A stretch of 64,000 bases of DNA from Agrobacterium tumefaciens (GTDB lineage Bacteria; Pseudomonadota; Alphaproteobacteria; Rhizobiales; Rhizobiaceae). This document shows positions 46,964 to 56,030 of this stretch, piece by piece; positions within the stretch are counted from its first letter, which is position 1, and every line of letters starts with the position of its first letter. Under the pieces are notes generated by a model. It did not search any database, was not told where the DNA came from, and saw only the letters and a program-made list of their open reading frames with translations. Made by a program: the position numbers and the translations under genes. Location of the stretch: the NCBI RefSeq assembly GCF_005221325.1, contig NZ_CP039888.1, positions 2,431,501 through 2,495,500 of the forward strand, given 5' to 3'.

Positions 46964-47002
46964 TGATTGTGGCCCGGAAACATCCGGGCCACAATTTTTT
47001 AC
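46964..47002. terminator. strong bidirectional terminator
   Basis: A 12-pair perfect stem (46966-46977 with 46984-46995) closes a six-base loop and is followed by TTTTT. It ends the RTX gene and the convergent MFS gene. Confidence 0.92.
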
Positions 47003-47047
47003 GTATGCGACGCTCGGCAATCGCGTCGCTGTCGCAATCTTCCAAAA

Positions 47048-48325
47048 TCAGGCAGCCTTGACCTGATTGCCCATTTTACGCGTTGCGATGATGACCAGCA
47101 CCCCGGCAAGTGCCAGGCAGAAAGCCAGGAAGAACATCGGTGCGATGGTGCTTCCGGTTTGATCCTTGATCCAGGGCACGACATTCTGCGCCACGAAGCC
47201 GCCGAGATTGCCAACGGAATTGATGGCGGCGATGCCCGCAGCAGCACCCGCTCCCTTGAGGAAGCGTCCGGGCAGGCTCCAGAACACCGGCTGGCCGGCG
47301 AAGATACCCGCGGCAGCGACGCAAAGGAAGGCGAACTGCAACACCGGATCGCTGAGCAATGCCGACATCAGCAGGCAGAAAGCGCCAACGAAAGCCGGGC
47401 CGACGATATAGGGCGTCTTGTTCTTCGCCTTGTCGGCTGCCGAAGGCACGACGAACAGGGCGATGGCGACGATAATCCAGGGGATGATATTGATGAAGCC
47501 GTTGGTGGTGTTGGAAACACCAAAACTCTTCACGATCGTCGGAAGCCAGTAGCTGAGCCCATAGGCGGCCAGCGGAAAGCCGACATAGCAAAGCGCCATG
47601 AACAGAACGCGCGGGTTGACCAGGGCCTTGAAGCCGTCCTCCGCATGTTCTTCCATGCCCTTGTTTTCTTCGGCCAGCCGGTTCTTCAACCAGTCCTTTT
47701 CATCCTGCGTCAGGAACTTCGCCTTTTCCGGCGTATCATCCAGATAAAAGAAGGTAACGACGCCGGCGATGACGGCAGGAATACCGGTCGCCAGGAACAC
47801 CCATTCCCATCCGGCATAACCGAGGAAACCATCGAGATCGAGCAGCATGCCGCCGAGCGGTGCACCAACCGCATTGGCAAGCGCGCTGAAGATCATGAAG
47901 AGACCGATCATGCGGCCGCGATAATCGCGCGGGAACCAGAGCGTCATCAGGAACAGCACGCCGGGGAAGAAGCCCGCTTCGCAAAGTCCGAGCAGGAAAC
48001 GCAGGATGTAAAACATCGTGGCATTCTGCGTATAGGCAAGCGCGATGGTAACGGCGCCCCAGGAAACCAGAATACGGGCAAACCATTTGCTGGCGCCGAA
48101 ACGGTTGAGGAACAGGTTGCTCGGCACTTCGAAGAGGAAATAACCGATGAAAAACAGCGAAGCGCCAAGACCGTAGGCATATTCGCTCAGACTCAGCGCA
48201 TCGACCATCTGCAGCTTGGCATAGCTGACATTCTGGCGGTCGATATAAGCGATGAGATAGAGAAGGCCAAGAAACGGCATCAGCCGCCAGGTGATCTTCG
48301 AGATGAGGGCCTTTTCGGATACCAT
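47048..48325 (-). CDS. MFS transporter, anion:cation symporter (ACS) type
   Basis: A 425-residue protein with twelve membrane segments. The start KITWRLMPFLGLLYLIAYIDRQNVSYAKLQM and the EAGFFPGVLFLMTLWFP block are marks of the ACS family, which brings in organic acids such as tartrate, phthalate or glucarate. The precise substrate is unknown. GGAGG precedes the ATG at 48325; the upstream open frame has no support. Three copies of a 9-base motif stand upstream and probably bind a regulator, which is not encoded next to it. Confidence 0.9.
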   Translation of the reverse strand: MVSEKALISKITWRLMPFLGLLYLIAYIDRQNVSYAKLQMVDALSLSEYAYGLGASLFFIGYFLFEVPSNLFLNRFGASKWFARILVSWGAVTIALAYTQNATMFYILRFLLGLCEAGFFPGVLFLMTLWFPRDYRGRMIGLFMIFSALANAVGAPLGGMLLDLDGFLGYAGWEWVFLATGIPAVIAGVVTFFYLDDTPEKAKFLTQDEKDWLKNRLAEENKGMEEHAEDGFKALVNPRVLFMALCYVGFPLAAYGLSYWLPTIVKSFGVSNTTNGFINIIPWIIVAIALFVVPSAADKAKNKTPYIVGPAFVGAFCLLMSALLSDPVLQFAFLCVAAAGIFAGQPVFWSLPGRFLKGAGAAAGIAAINSVGNLGGFVAQNVVPWIKDQTGSTIAPMFFLAFCLALAGVLVIIATRKMGNQVKAA

Positions 48326-48740
48326 ATGCTTTCCTCCCTTCGATTTCTCGTCGAATGCAAATGATAAGGGGACCCATCTATATGTGCGCCGCAAAATAGG
48401 CAAGTTGCGCCGCACCATATCCATCGGAAAGCATTGCAACGCAGGCGATCCAACTGCGGTGCGGCGCATATGAACGAAACTACTCCATCCTTCCGCGTGT
48501 CTCCCAAGCATTCATATTGCCGTAAAACCATCGATCTGCTATGAAAGTTGCCATGGGATCTAAATTCGGATGTCTCGCTCAGAATGTTTATGTGCTGCAG
48601 GACCACAAGCGTCTGCCGGCACGGTTCTTTGCGCGCATTTCCGGGGCGCTCAACAGCCGACTTAGGCTCGCCTGACAGCATCCGCTGTCCACCGCCTTTC
48701 TGAACCCTGATTACCCTTTTCCATGACAAGGCATAGAGCC
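48326..48740. other. divergent spacer between MFS and leuC genes
   Basis: 415 bases with the operator-like repeats (48385-48468) near the MFS gene. The leuC side holds a 44-codon open frame (48541-48675, MKVAMGSKFG start) that has no visible ribosome binding site and no leucine run, so it is not offered as a leader peptide. Otherwise nothing recognised. Confidence 0.5.
48385..48468. promoter_or_regulatory. three copies of TGCGCCGCA, probable operator
   Basis: TGCGCCGCA occurs at 48385-48393 and 48406-48414, exactly 21 bases apart (two helical turns), and in inverted orientation (TGCGGCGCA) at 48460-48468. The cluster lies 60-145 bases before the MFS start codon, a normal place for a regulator to act. 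Confidence 0.6.
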
Positions 48741-50150
48741 ATGAGCGCACCCCGCACCTTATATGACAAGATTTGGGACGACCACGTCGTCAACCGTGAC
48801 CCGGACGGAACCTGTCTTCTCTACATCGACCGCCACCTCGTACATGAGGTGACGAGCCCGCAGGCCTTCGAAGGCCTGCGTATGGCCGGCCGGCCGGTGC
48901 ATTCGCCGACCCGCACGCTCGCCGTGGTCGACCATAACGTTCCGACCACAGCCGACCGGCTGGAAGGCATCAAGAACGAGGAAAGCCGCATTCAGGTGGA
49001 AGCACTTGCGCAGAACGCCAAGGAGTTCGGTGTCGAATATTATTCCGAGCGCGACAAGCGCCAGGGCATCGTCCACATCGTCGGCCCGGAGCAGGGTTTC
49101 ACCCTGCCGGGCATGACGATCGTCTGCGGCGACAGCCACACCTCAACCCACGGCGCTTTCGGCGCTTTGGCGCACGGTATCGGCACGTCGGAAGTGGAGC
49201 ATGTTCTGGCCACCCAGACGCTGATCCAGAAAAAGGCCAAGAACATGCTGGTGCGTGTCGATGGCAAGATTCCGGAGGGCGTGACGGCCAAGGATATCAT
49301 CCTTGCCATTATCGGCGAGATCGGCACGGCCGGCGGCACCGGCCATGTGATCGAATTTGCCGGCGAGGCCATCCGCTCGCTCTCCATGGAAGGGCGCATG
49401 ACGGTCTGCAACATGACGATCGAGGGCGGCGCCCGCGCCGGTCTCATCGCACCGGATGAAACGACTTTCGATTACATCAAAGACAAGCCGCGTGCGCCGA
49501 AGGGTGAGACGCTGAAACAGGCCATCGCGTATTGGAAGACGCTGAAATCCGACGAGGGCGCTCATTACGACAAGGTTGTCATCCTCAATGCTGCCAACCT
49601 GCCCCCTATCGTCTCCTGGGGTTCGTCCCCGGAGGATGTCACCTCCGTTGAAGGCATCGTTCCCAATCCCGATGATATCGAGGAAGAAAACAAGCGTACT
49701 TCCAAATGGCGCGCGCTTGACTATATGGGCTTGAAACCCGGTACGCGCATCACCGATATCGCCATCGACCGTGTCTTCATCGGCTCCTGCACCAATGGCC
49801 GAATCGAGGATCTGCGCGCAGCCGCAAAGATCGTTGATGGCCGCAAGGTGGCTCCCACCGTCTCGGCCATGATCGTGCCCGGCTCCGGTCTCGTCAAGGA
49901 ACAGGCGGAACAGGAAGGTCTGGACAAGATTTTCCTCGACGCCGGTTTCGAATGGCGCGAACCGGGCTGCTCCATGTGCCTTGCCATGAATGACGACCGT
50001 CTGAAGCCCGGCGAACGCTGCGCATCCACCTCGAACCGCAACTTCGAGGGCCGTCAGGGCTATAAGAGCCGCACCCACCTCGTCTCACCGGCCATGGCTG
50101 CGGCTGCGGCAATCGCCGGTCATTTCGTCGACGTGCGTGAGTGGCAATAA
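48741..50150 (+). CDS. leuC: 3-isopropylmalate dehydratase large subunit
   Basis: A 469-residue [4Fe-4S] isomerase of leucine synthesis. Cluster cysteines are seen in [11 protein letters not shown] and in [32 protein letters not shown] is the substrate block. The length and sequence fit LeuC of the proteobacterial type; leuD is not in the window, so the subunits are encoded apart. The start at 48741 gives [12 protein letters not shown]; an ATG at 48723 is possible. A strong terminator follows. Confidence 0.96.
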   Translation: MSAPRTLYDKIWDDHVVNRDPDGTCLLYIDRHLVHEVTSPQAFEGLRMAGRPVHSPTRTLAVVDHNVPTTADRLEGIKNEESRIQVEALAQNAKEFGVEYYSERDKRQGIVHIVGPEQGFTLPGMTIVCGDSHTSTHGAFGALAHGIGTSEVEHVLATQTLIQKKAKNMLVRVDGKIPEGVTAKDIILAIIGEIGTAGGTGHVIEFAGEAIRSLSMEGRMTVCNMTIEGGARAGLIAPDETTFDYIKDKPRAPKGETLKQAIAYWKTLKSDEGAHYDKVVILNAANLPPIVSWGSSPEDVTSVEGIVPNPDDIEEENKRTSKWRALDYMGLKPGTRITDIAIDRVFIGSCTNGRIEDLRAAAKIVDGRKVAPTVSAMIVPGSGLVKEQAEQEGLDKIFLDAGFEWREPGCSMCLAMNDDRLKPGERCASTSNRNFEGRQGYKSRTHLVSPAMAAAAAIAGHFVDVREWQ

Positions 50151-50170
50151 TCCTTGCAGATGCCAGACAA

Positions 50171-50202
50171 CAAAAAACCCCGGAGCGATCCGGGGTTTTT
50201 CT
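50171..50202. terminator. bidirectional terminator after leuC
   Basis: AACCCCGG (50176-50183) pairs with CCGGGGTT (50190-50197), with A and T tracts outside, between the convergent leuC and M48 genes. Confidence 0.92.
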
Positions 50203-50208
50203 TTGGCT

Positions 50209-51735
50209 CTATTCCGAAATGATCTTCACCCGCTGCCCCGGCTGAATGGTGGCGGTGGCGCTCATTGCATTGATCATGCGGAACATGTCGAGCTTCCGGT
50301 CGGTTCCCATCATCCGGGCCGCCATTGTCGCCACCGTTTCACCGGGCTTCACCGTCACCACGCGTACTCTGAGCGGCTTCAGGGAGGCAATCTCCTGTGG
50401 CGTCATCTTGCGGAAGCTCGTGCGCAGCACATTGGCGATGGAATCAAGTTGTGCATTGCCCTTCGGCACCGCCGTCAGGAACCGGAAAATCTGCTGACCG
50501 ACACGAATGACGGTCACGTCGAAATCCCATTTATCAGCACTGGCGCGGGCTGTCGCCGCCTCCAGACCGTTGATCTGCGTTTCCTTGACGGTTTCCGGCA
50601 ACAGGCCGGCGACCCAACCGCTGGTCAAGTAATTGGCGAGGCTCGTCTGTTTCGGATCGGCCACGCCATCGAAACGGATAGCCATATCCCCTGGGCCCGT
50701 CGCCAGAACGGCCTCCACCTTGTTGTCGATGACGAAACCTTCCGGCACGTCGAAACGGATGCCCAACGTTCCATGCAGGAATGTCTGGCCCCGGACATAA
50801 CCTTCCTGCGGACTATCGCCATAAAGCAGGCCGTCTATGCCATCCAGAAACCAGTCGCGGCCACGATCCCCGACCTGCCCTTCTTGGCCGAAGGCGCGGG
50901 CATGACGGCGCGCCAGCTCGATGCGCTGCGGCGTGTTGGGGTGGCTCGAAAGGAAGTCTAGGCTCTGGTCGTTTTCGGGATCGGCCGATGAAAACCGCGC
51001 ATAAGCCGCCATGGAATCCAGAAAACGCGGCGACGCATAGGGGTCGTAACCGGCTTCACCCAGCATGCGAACCCCAATCACGTCTGCCTGCAATTCCTGC
51101 TGACGGGAGAAGGCAGCAAGCCGCAGCTTACCGCGTGCCAGCGCCTGTTTGCCGGCGAGATCGCTCGACAGAACTTCCGCGACCACGCGGCTCGCAATCA
51201 CCTCCGCCTCTTCGCGGCGCTGGCGTTCGATGCCATGGTTTGCGGTCACATGGCCCATCTCGTGCGACAGCACGGCCGCCACTTCCGAGGCATCATTGGC
51301 GAGCGCCAGAAGCCCGCGCGTCACGTAAAGATATCCGCCGGGCAAAGCGAAAGCATTGATGGCGGGCGAATTGAGAATGGTAATACGGTAGGATTGCTGC
51401 GGATTTTCCGAGACGGCCGTCAGCGCGCCGGCAATGCGGGCGACCAGCCGTTCCGTCTTCGCATCGCGATATTCGCCCCCGTAACTGGCCACGATGCGCG
51501 GGTGTTCGCGTGCACCCATCTGCGCGCGCGGATCATTCTTCTGCACCTGTTCCACAGTCTGCGGATTATCCGAGGGACGCAATGTGGACTGGTAGGCCGG
51601 GCTGAACAGGGATTGGCACGATGACAGCAGCACGGCGGACGCCGTCAGCGCGGACCACGCCGCAGCAAGCTGGCCGGAACGGCGAAGGCCTGAACCGGAG
51701 AAAAGCCTCCGCTGTGCAGTCATGCTATTTTTCAT
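50209..51735 (-). CDS. M48 family metalloprotease lipoprotein with LysM-like C-terminus
   Basis: A 508-residue envelope protease. A basic start and hydrophobic stretch end in a lipobox (LLSSC, Cys at about 40). The zinc motif HEMGH is near residue 158, with the third ligand in RQQELQAD. The M48 domain is followed by an SHPNTPQR block, a domain of unknown name and a C-terminal stretch (VVTVKPGETVATMAARM ... IQPGQRVKI) that resembles a LysM repeat. This plan fits BepA/LoiP-like quality-control proteases of the outer membrane. A second ATG at 51723 is possible. Confidence 0.9.
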   Translation of the reverse strand: MKNSMTAQRRLFSGSGLRRSGQLAAAWSALTASAVLLSSCQSLFSPAYQSTLRPSDNPQTVEQVQKNDPRAQMGAREHPRIVASYGGEYRDAKTERLVARIAGALTAVSENPQQSYRITILNSPAINAFALPGGYLYVTRGLLALANDASEVAAVLSHEMGHVTANHGIERQRREEAEVIASRVVAEVLSSDLAGKQALARGKLRLAAFSRQQELQADVIGVRMLGEAGYDPYASPRFLDSMAAYARFSSADPENDQSLDFLSSHPNTPQRIELARRHARAFGQEGQVGDRGRDWFLDGIDGLLYGDSPQEGYVRGQTFLHGTLGIRFDVPEGFVIDNKVEAVLATGPGDMAIRFDGVADPKQTSLANYLTSGWVAGLLPETVKETQINGLEAATARASADKWDFDVTVIRVGQQIFRFLTAVPKGNAQLDSIANVLRTSFRKMTPQEIASLKPLRVRVVTVKPGETVATMAARMMGTDRKLDMFRMINAMSATATIQPGQRVKIISE

Positions 51736-51977
51736 TCTCTATGCCTGCCCCTTAACGTTCCTGATCATCCGTTAATTGCAGACCAGAATAACAGATTCGC
51801 CCCAATGGGCGATGAATGCCAAAACGGTAAAAACGATCCATCAAGTCCGGAATATTCCTGAAGAACGCAATAATTCCCATCTTTTCTCGGGCAACAACTT
51901 GAAACTGGCAAGTGCAAATTAGCGCCATTGAAGTTATCTAAAGCGATTGCCAGCGGCACGCGTCGAAAATAAGGCGA
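51736..51977. other. intergenic region M48/thiQ
   Basis: About 240 bases between two minus-strand genes. It must hold the promoter of the M48 gene. A 64-codon open frame on the minus strand looks like chance. No terminator for thiQ was recognised. Confidence 0.4.
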
Positions 51978-52694
51978 TCAGCCATTCAGAAAACTGTCGA
52001 CCGCCTTCACATTTTGTGTGGCGAAGAAATCTGCGGTCGAGCCTGCATAGACAACGCGGCCGCGATCAAGAAAAACCACTCGATGCGCCAGCTTCTTTAT
52101 GTCGTCGGGGTGATGCGTGACAATAATCACCGTATTTTTTGTTTCCGCGTGCAAGTCGAGAAGCAAAGACGTCATGCCCGCTCGCAGTCCCGGATCGAGC
52201 GCGGCGAATGGCTCGTCGAGCAGCATGACCGGTTTTTTCCGCACCAGCGCACGCGCCAGCGCCGCCCTTTGCCGTTCCCCGCCGGAAAGCGTGCCCGGCA
52301 GGCGCTTGTCGAAACCCGCAAGGCCGACACGCGCCAGCGCCACTTCGATCCTCTGCCGGTCTTCCGCCCGCAATTTCAGGCCAGCGCTGATGCCGAGAGC
52401 GACATTGGTGAAAATATCGAGATGGGCGAAGAGATTATTGTCCTGAAAGATCGATGAAACCGGCCTTTCCGAAGGGTCTTGCGCCGTCATGTCCTGCCCG
52501 TCGATCACCACGCGCCCGGAATCCGGCGCCTCGAAACCAGCGACTAGATTAAGAAGTGTCGACTTGCCCGAACCGGAAGCACCCACGACGGCAGTCACCT
52601 CACCTTGCGGGAAGGAGCAATCAAGTTCGAAATCCTGCGTTCCGAGCCGCAGCCTGACCTTGTCCAGCTCAACGGCAAAATCATCGCCTGTCAT
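51978..52694 (-). CDS. thiQ: thiamine ABC transporter ATP-binding protein
   Basis: A 238-residue ATPase. Walker [10 protein letters not shown] is near residues 35-43, the signature is [15 protein letters not shown] and Walker B is [12 protein letters not shown]. It is the third gene of thiBPQ and its ATG overlaps the thiP stop by four bases. With ThiP and ThiB it imports thiamine and its phosphates. The open frame upstream to 52754 lies inside thiP. Confidence 0.94.
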   Translation of the reverse strand: MTGDDFAVELDKVRLRLGTQDFELDCSFPQGEVTAVVGASGSGKSTLLNLVAGFEAPDSGRVVIDGQDMTAQDPSERPVSSIFQDNNLFAHLDIFTNVALGISAGLKLRAEDRQRIEVALARVGLAGFDKRLPGTLSGGERQRAALARALVRKKPVMLLDEPFAALDPGLRAGMTSLLLDLHAETKNTVIIVTHHPDDIKKLAHRVVFLDRGRVVYAGSTADFFATQNVKAVDSFLNG

Positions 52695-54316
52695 ATGCCA
52701 GCCCTTGCTGATTGGGATTGCCTGGAAATGCCGCCTGCGGCAAGCAGCAGGCAAACGACGCCGAGGAGGAAGGCATAACCGGCGGCATCATTGGTGCGAT
52801 AGCTGCCCATATTGCTATAAACCAGCCAGGGCAAGGTGACGAAATTTTCCGACCCGAACAGCGCAACTGCCCCGAGATCGCCGAGCGACAGCGCCATGGC
52901 AAAAGAAAGCGCCATCAGCATGGGCCGCCAGAGAACCGGCAGATCGGCAAACCGCAGCCGCGAATAGCCCTGAAGTCCGAGACTGGCAGAAAGCCGGCCA
53001 GTGCGCAGGAAATGGCTGGTGAAGGCCGGCTCCATCACCCGCATGGCAAGCGGCAGGGCCATCAGCATATTGATGAGCGCCACGAGAACCGGCGCATAAA
53101 AGCTGACATCGCCGAACACCCGCAGCAGCAGGAACCATCCGCTTCCCAGCACGACGGGCGGAACGAGCAGCACCAGCGACGACCCCGCCCCAAGCAGAGC
53201 GGAAAGCAGACGGAGAGGCCACGCCACCCTGCGTCTGGAGCCGACGGCCTGGCGTGCGCCGATGATCGCCATGCAGCAGAGGACGACGAGAATTGCCGAC
53301 AGCACGGCGATTGCAAGACTGGTCGCCGCAGCACGCAGGAAGATCGGCGCTGTGAGCAGACGTGGCAGATCGGCCTGTAACCCCGAAACAGCTATGGCGA
53401 CAAGCGGCAGCCCGACTAGGAAAACAGCAAAAACGATTGCCGCCCCGTCCCACAGGCGCGCGGCGGTACTTTTGCCGTCGAAACGGCGAATGCTGCGACC
53501 AAGCGAGGAGATTTCCGCTTCCGGTGACGGCAGAAAGGCGAGGAGTCCGAGCAGGACTGCGGTGAGGACAATCTGCAGAACCGAGAGCGCAATCGCCCGC
53601 TGAGGATCGAAATCGAACCGTAGCGCCTGATAGATCGCCACCTCCAGCGTTGTCGCCGCCGGCCCGCCGCCGAGAAGAAGCACGAGCGTGAAGCTGGTGG
53701 CGCACAGCATGAAAACCAGCCCGGCAATGCCGGGAATAAGCCGCGAGACCGCCGGCCACTCGATGAAACGGAAAACCGAAACCGGCCCCATGCCGAGACT
53801 TGCCGCCATGCGCCAATATTCCCCCGGAATACGCTCCAGCCCCGCCAGCATCAGCCGCACGGAAAGCGGCAGATTGAAGAAGACGTGAGCAATGAGAATG
53901 CCGGAAAGGCCATAGATACTGAAAGGCTCATCCGCCCCGGCAAAAACAAGAGCACTGTTCAAAACACCCTGCCGGCCCCAGATGGTGATGATGCCGAAGG
54001 CGCCGACGATCACCGGCAATCCCATCGGCACCGCCATCAATCGGATGATCCAGATTCTTCCCGGAAACTCTTTCCGCCGGGCGAGCGCCAGAGCGACGGG
54101 CAGACCGAGAACGATGGACAAAAGGGTGGACAGCGTCGCCTGGTATAGCGTGAAGCGCAGGATACGCAGCGTATAGGCATCCATGATACCAGCGGTGGAT
54201 GCGCCGGCATCAAAAGACAGCAGCGCAAAAACCGCGAGCGCCATGAACAGGAAAACGGCGGCAAAAGCCGCCGTCCCGAAAATGATCGACCGCCGATAAT
54301 CGCGACGCAGCATCAT
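52691..54316 (-). CDS. thiP: thiamine ABC transporter permease
   Basis: A 541-residue protein made of two fused permease halves, each with about six helices. The EAA-like loops are seen as [23 protein letters not shown] near 175-197 and [20 protein letters not shown] in the second half. The fusion and the order thiB-thiP-thiQ fit ThiP. It starts 19 bases past thiB; the second Met (54313) could also be used. Confidence 0.94.
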   Translation of the reverse strand: MMLRRDYRRSIIFGTAAFAAVFLFMALAVFALLSFDAGASTAGIMDAYTLRILRFTLYQATLSTLLSIVLGLPVALALARRKEFPGRIWIIRLMAVPMGLPVIVGAFGIITIWGRQGVLNSALVFAGADEPFSIYGLSGILIAHVFFNLPLSVRLMLAGLERIPGEYWRMAASLGMGPVSVFRFIEWPAVSRLIPGIAGLVFMLCATSFTLVLLLGGGPAATTLEVAIYQALRFDFDPQRAIALSVLQIVLTAVLLGLLAFLPSPEAEISSLGRSIRRFDGKSTAARLWDGAAIVFAVFLVGLPLVAIAVSGLQADLPRLLTAPIFLRAAATSLAIAVLSAILVVLCCMAIIGARQAVGSRRRVAWPLRLLSALLGAGSSLVLLVPPVVLGSGWFLLLRVFGDVSFYAPVLVALINMLMALPLAMRVMEPAFTSHFLRTGRLSASLGLQGYSRLRFADLPVLWRPMLMALSFAMALSLGDLGAVALFGSENFVTLPWLVYSNMGSYRTNDAAGYAFLLGVVCLLLAAGGISRQSQSARAGI

Positions 54317-54335
54317 GCGCGGGCGTGCCTCTTCC

Positions 54336-55349
54336 TCAGTTCATGCTCATGGCCGAAAGCCACTCGTCGATCCACGCCTTGCGGTTCTTCGCCACTTCTT
54401 CGGGATCCATCAGGAAGGTCTTCTGCGGCACGACGAGTTTGGAAAATGCCTCGGGCAAGGGGACCGACGTTGCCGCGACCGGCATCATCCAGTTGTTTTC
54501 GGGAATGGCATCCTGAAAACCTGATGTCAGCGTGAAAGCGAGAAACTGCTTTGCCAGCGCCTTGTGCGGTGCGTTTTTGAGAAGGCCGGACACTTCGATC
54601 TGGATGTAATGCCCTTCAGAAAAGGCCGCAGCTTGATAACGGTCCGACTTTTCGACGACCATGTGATAGGCGGGCGAGGTGGTGTAGGAGAGCACCATCG
54701 GCACCTCCCCCTTGGTGAAGAGGCCGTAGGATTCCGACCAGCCCGGCGTGACGGTGAGAATACGCTTCCTGAGCTTTGCCCAGGCCTCCGGCGCCTTGTC
54801 GCCATAAACCGATTTTACCCACAAAAGCAGGCCAAGCCCCGGCGTGGAGGTACGCGGGTCCTGAATGGCGATCTTCTGCGCCGGGTCGCCTTCCACCAGC
54901 TCCTTGAGGCTCGCCGGCGGATTTTTCACCGTCTGCGTGTCATAGATGACAGCGAAATGCCCATAATCATAGGGTACGAAAACATCGTCCTTGTAGCCGC
55001 CCGGGACCTTGGCCGCCGATGCATCGATGCCGCTGGCGTCAAAGAGGCCTGTCTGTTTGGCTTCCGCGACAAGATTGGTGTCGAGACCGACCACGACATC
55101 CGCCTTGGAACCGCTGCCCTCAAGTTTCAGACGGTTGAGCAGCGCCACGCCATCCGCGACACCCACGAAATTGACGGTGCAGCCGCAGACCTTCTCGAAG
55201 GCTTCCTTCACCTTCGGGCCGGGACCCCATTCGGAAACGAAGCTTTCATAGGTGTAGACGGTCAGTTCCGGCTTGTCCTGAGCCACGGCGAAACCGGGCA
55301 GCAACAGCGAGGCGGCAATGACGGAATTCAGGAAAAGACGACGGCGCAC
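54336..55349 (-). CDS. thiB: thiamine-binding periplasmic protein
   Basis: A 337-residue binding protein with a signal peptide ([20 protein letters not shown], cleavage near AVA). The mature start [20 protein letters not shown] is the hallmark of ThiB (Tbp), and DTNLVAEA and [12 protein letters not shown] are further blocks. It begins with GTG at 55349, preceded by GAGGAG. The open frame that runs further up to 55466 is the riboswitch itself, not protein. First gene of the operon. Confidence 0.95.
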   Translation of the reverse strand: MRRRLFLNSVIAASLLLPGFAVAQDKPELTVYTYESFVSEWGPGPKVKEAFEKVCGCTVNFVGVADGVALLNRLKLEGSGSKADVVVGLDTNLVAEAKQTGLFDASGIDASAAKVPGGYKDDVFVPYDYGHFAVIYDTQTVKNPPASLKELVEGDPAQKIAIQDPRTSTPGLGLLLWVKSVYGDKAPEAWAKLRKRILTVTPGWSESYGLFTKGEVPMVLSYTTSPAYHMVVEKSDRYQAAAFSEGHYIQIEVSGLLKNAPHKALAKQFLAFTLTSGFQDAIPENNWMMPVAATSVPLPEAFSKLVVPQKTFLMDPEEVAKNRKAWIDEWLSAMSMN

Positions 55350-55401
55350 GGGTATCTCCTCAAAAAACGAAAAGGAATAGCCGCTTGCCTTTAAGCCGTC
55401 T

Positions 55402-55490
55402 AATCCCTCCGCCGGTATGAACCGGATCAGGTTCTTCGGGTTGGCAAGCCTCTCAGCCTTCTGCACACGCGCACAGAAGACACCCCGTTA
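55402..55490 (-). ncRNA. TPP riboswitch (THI element)
   Basis: On the minus strand the core blocks GGGGTG, GGCTGAGAGG and ACCCGAAGAACCTGATCCGG, then TTCATACCGGCGGAGGGA, match the thiamine-pyrophosphate aptamer. It ends about 50 bases before the thiB start. High TPP is expected to reduce synthesis of the thiamine importer. Confidence 0.95.
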
Positions 55491-55542
55491 GATCAAGATG
55501 ATGGTTTAGTCCCGCCGTCAGTGATTGGCAAGATGGCCGAGA

Positions 55543-55935
55543 TCAGCCCTGCTCCGTCATATGCACCAGCTCCCAGACGTGCCCGTCGGGGTCCTGAAAG
55601 CTGCCGGCATACATGAAGCCATGGTCCTGAACCGGTTTCCAGCTGCTGCCACCGGAGGCAAGCGCAGTTGCGATCATGCCGTCGATCTCCTCGCGGCTTC
55701 CGGCGGAAAGGCAGGTCAGAACCTCGGTGCTCTGCTTCGCATCGGCGATATCGCCATTGATGAAATCGCGAAACCGCTCCTCCTGAAGGAGCATCACGAA
55801 GATGTTCTCCTCCACGATCATGCAGAGCGTGCGGTCGTCGGAATATTCCGGATTGAAGCTGAAACCGAGGGCCGTGAAGAAGCTTCTCGATGCCTCGATA
55901 TTCTTGACCGGCAAATTGACGAAAATCATGCGCAT
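55543..55935 (-). CDS. VOC/glyoxalase-fold protein
   Basis: A 130-residue protein of the vicinal oxygen chelate fold. It begins with FVNLPVKNIEASRSFFTALGFSFNPEYSDD, the first half, and ends with YAGSFQDPDGHVWELVHM, the second half with its Glu. Metal-binding or substrate specificity cannot be told; the group includes PhnB-like and bleomycin-resistance-like proteins. It reads in the same direction as the thiamine operon, but the riboswitch lies between them, so it is probably separate. Confidence 0.85.
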   Translation of the reverse strand: MRMIFVNLPVKNIEASRSFFTALGFSFNPEYSDDRTLCMIVEENIFVMLLQEERFRDFINGDIADAKQSTEVLTCLSAGSREEIDGMIATALASGGSSWKPVQDHGFMYAGSFQDPDGHVWELVHMTEQG

Positions 55936-56030
55936 TTTCAGACCTCCTCCAAACGAACGCGGGCATAGAACGGCAATTCCGCTTGCCTGTCAAAGGCCGA
56001 AGAAAGGTTGCGAACGGTGGGCAGCAGGCT

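Noticed and set aside
46967..48364. 465-codon open frame on the plus strand opposite the MFS gene
   Set aside because: It starts inside a strong terminator and shadows a certain membrane-protein gene.
48541..48675. 44-codon frame before leuC as a leucine leader peptide
   Set aside because: No run of Leu codons, no ribosome binding site and no terminator/antiterminator pair was seen.
51765..51959. 64-codon frame on the minus strand between the M48 gene and thiQ
   Set aside because: No ribosome binding site, no recognisable fold, and the DNA has the character of a spacer.
55350..55466. Upstream extension of thiB
   Set aside because: This stretch is the TPP aptamer; the signal peptide and ribosome binding site fix the GTG at 55349.
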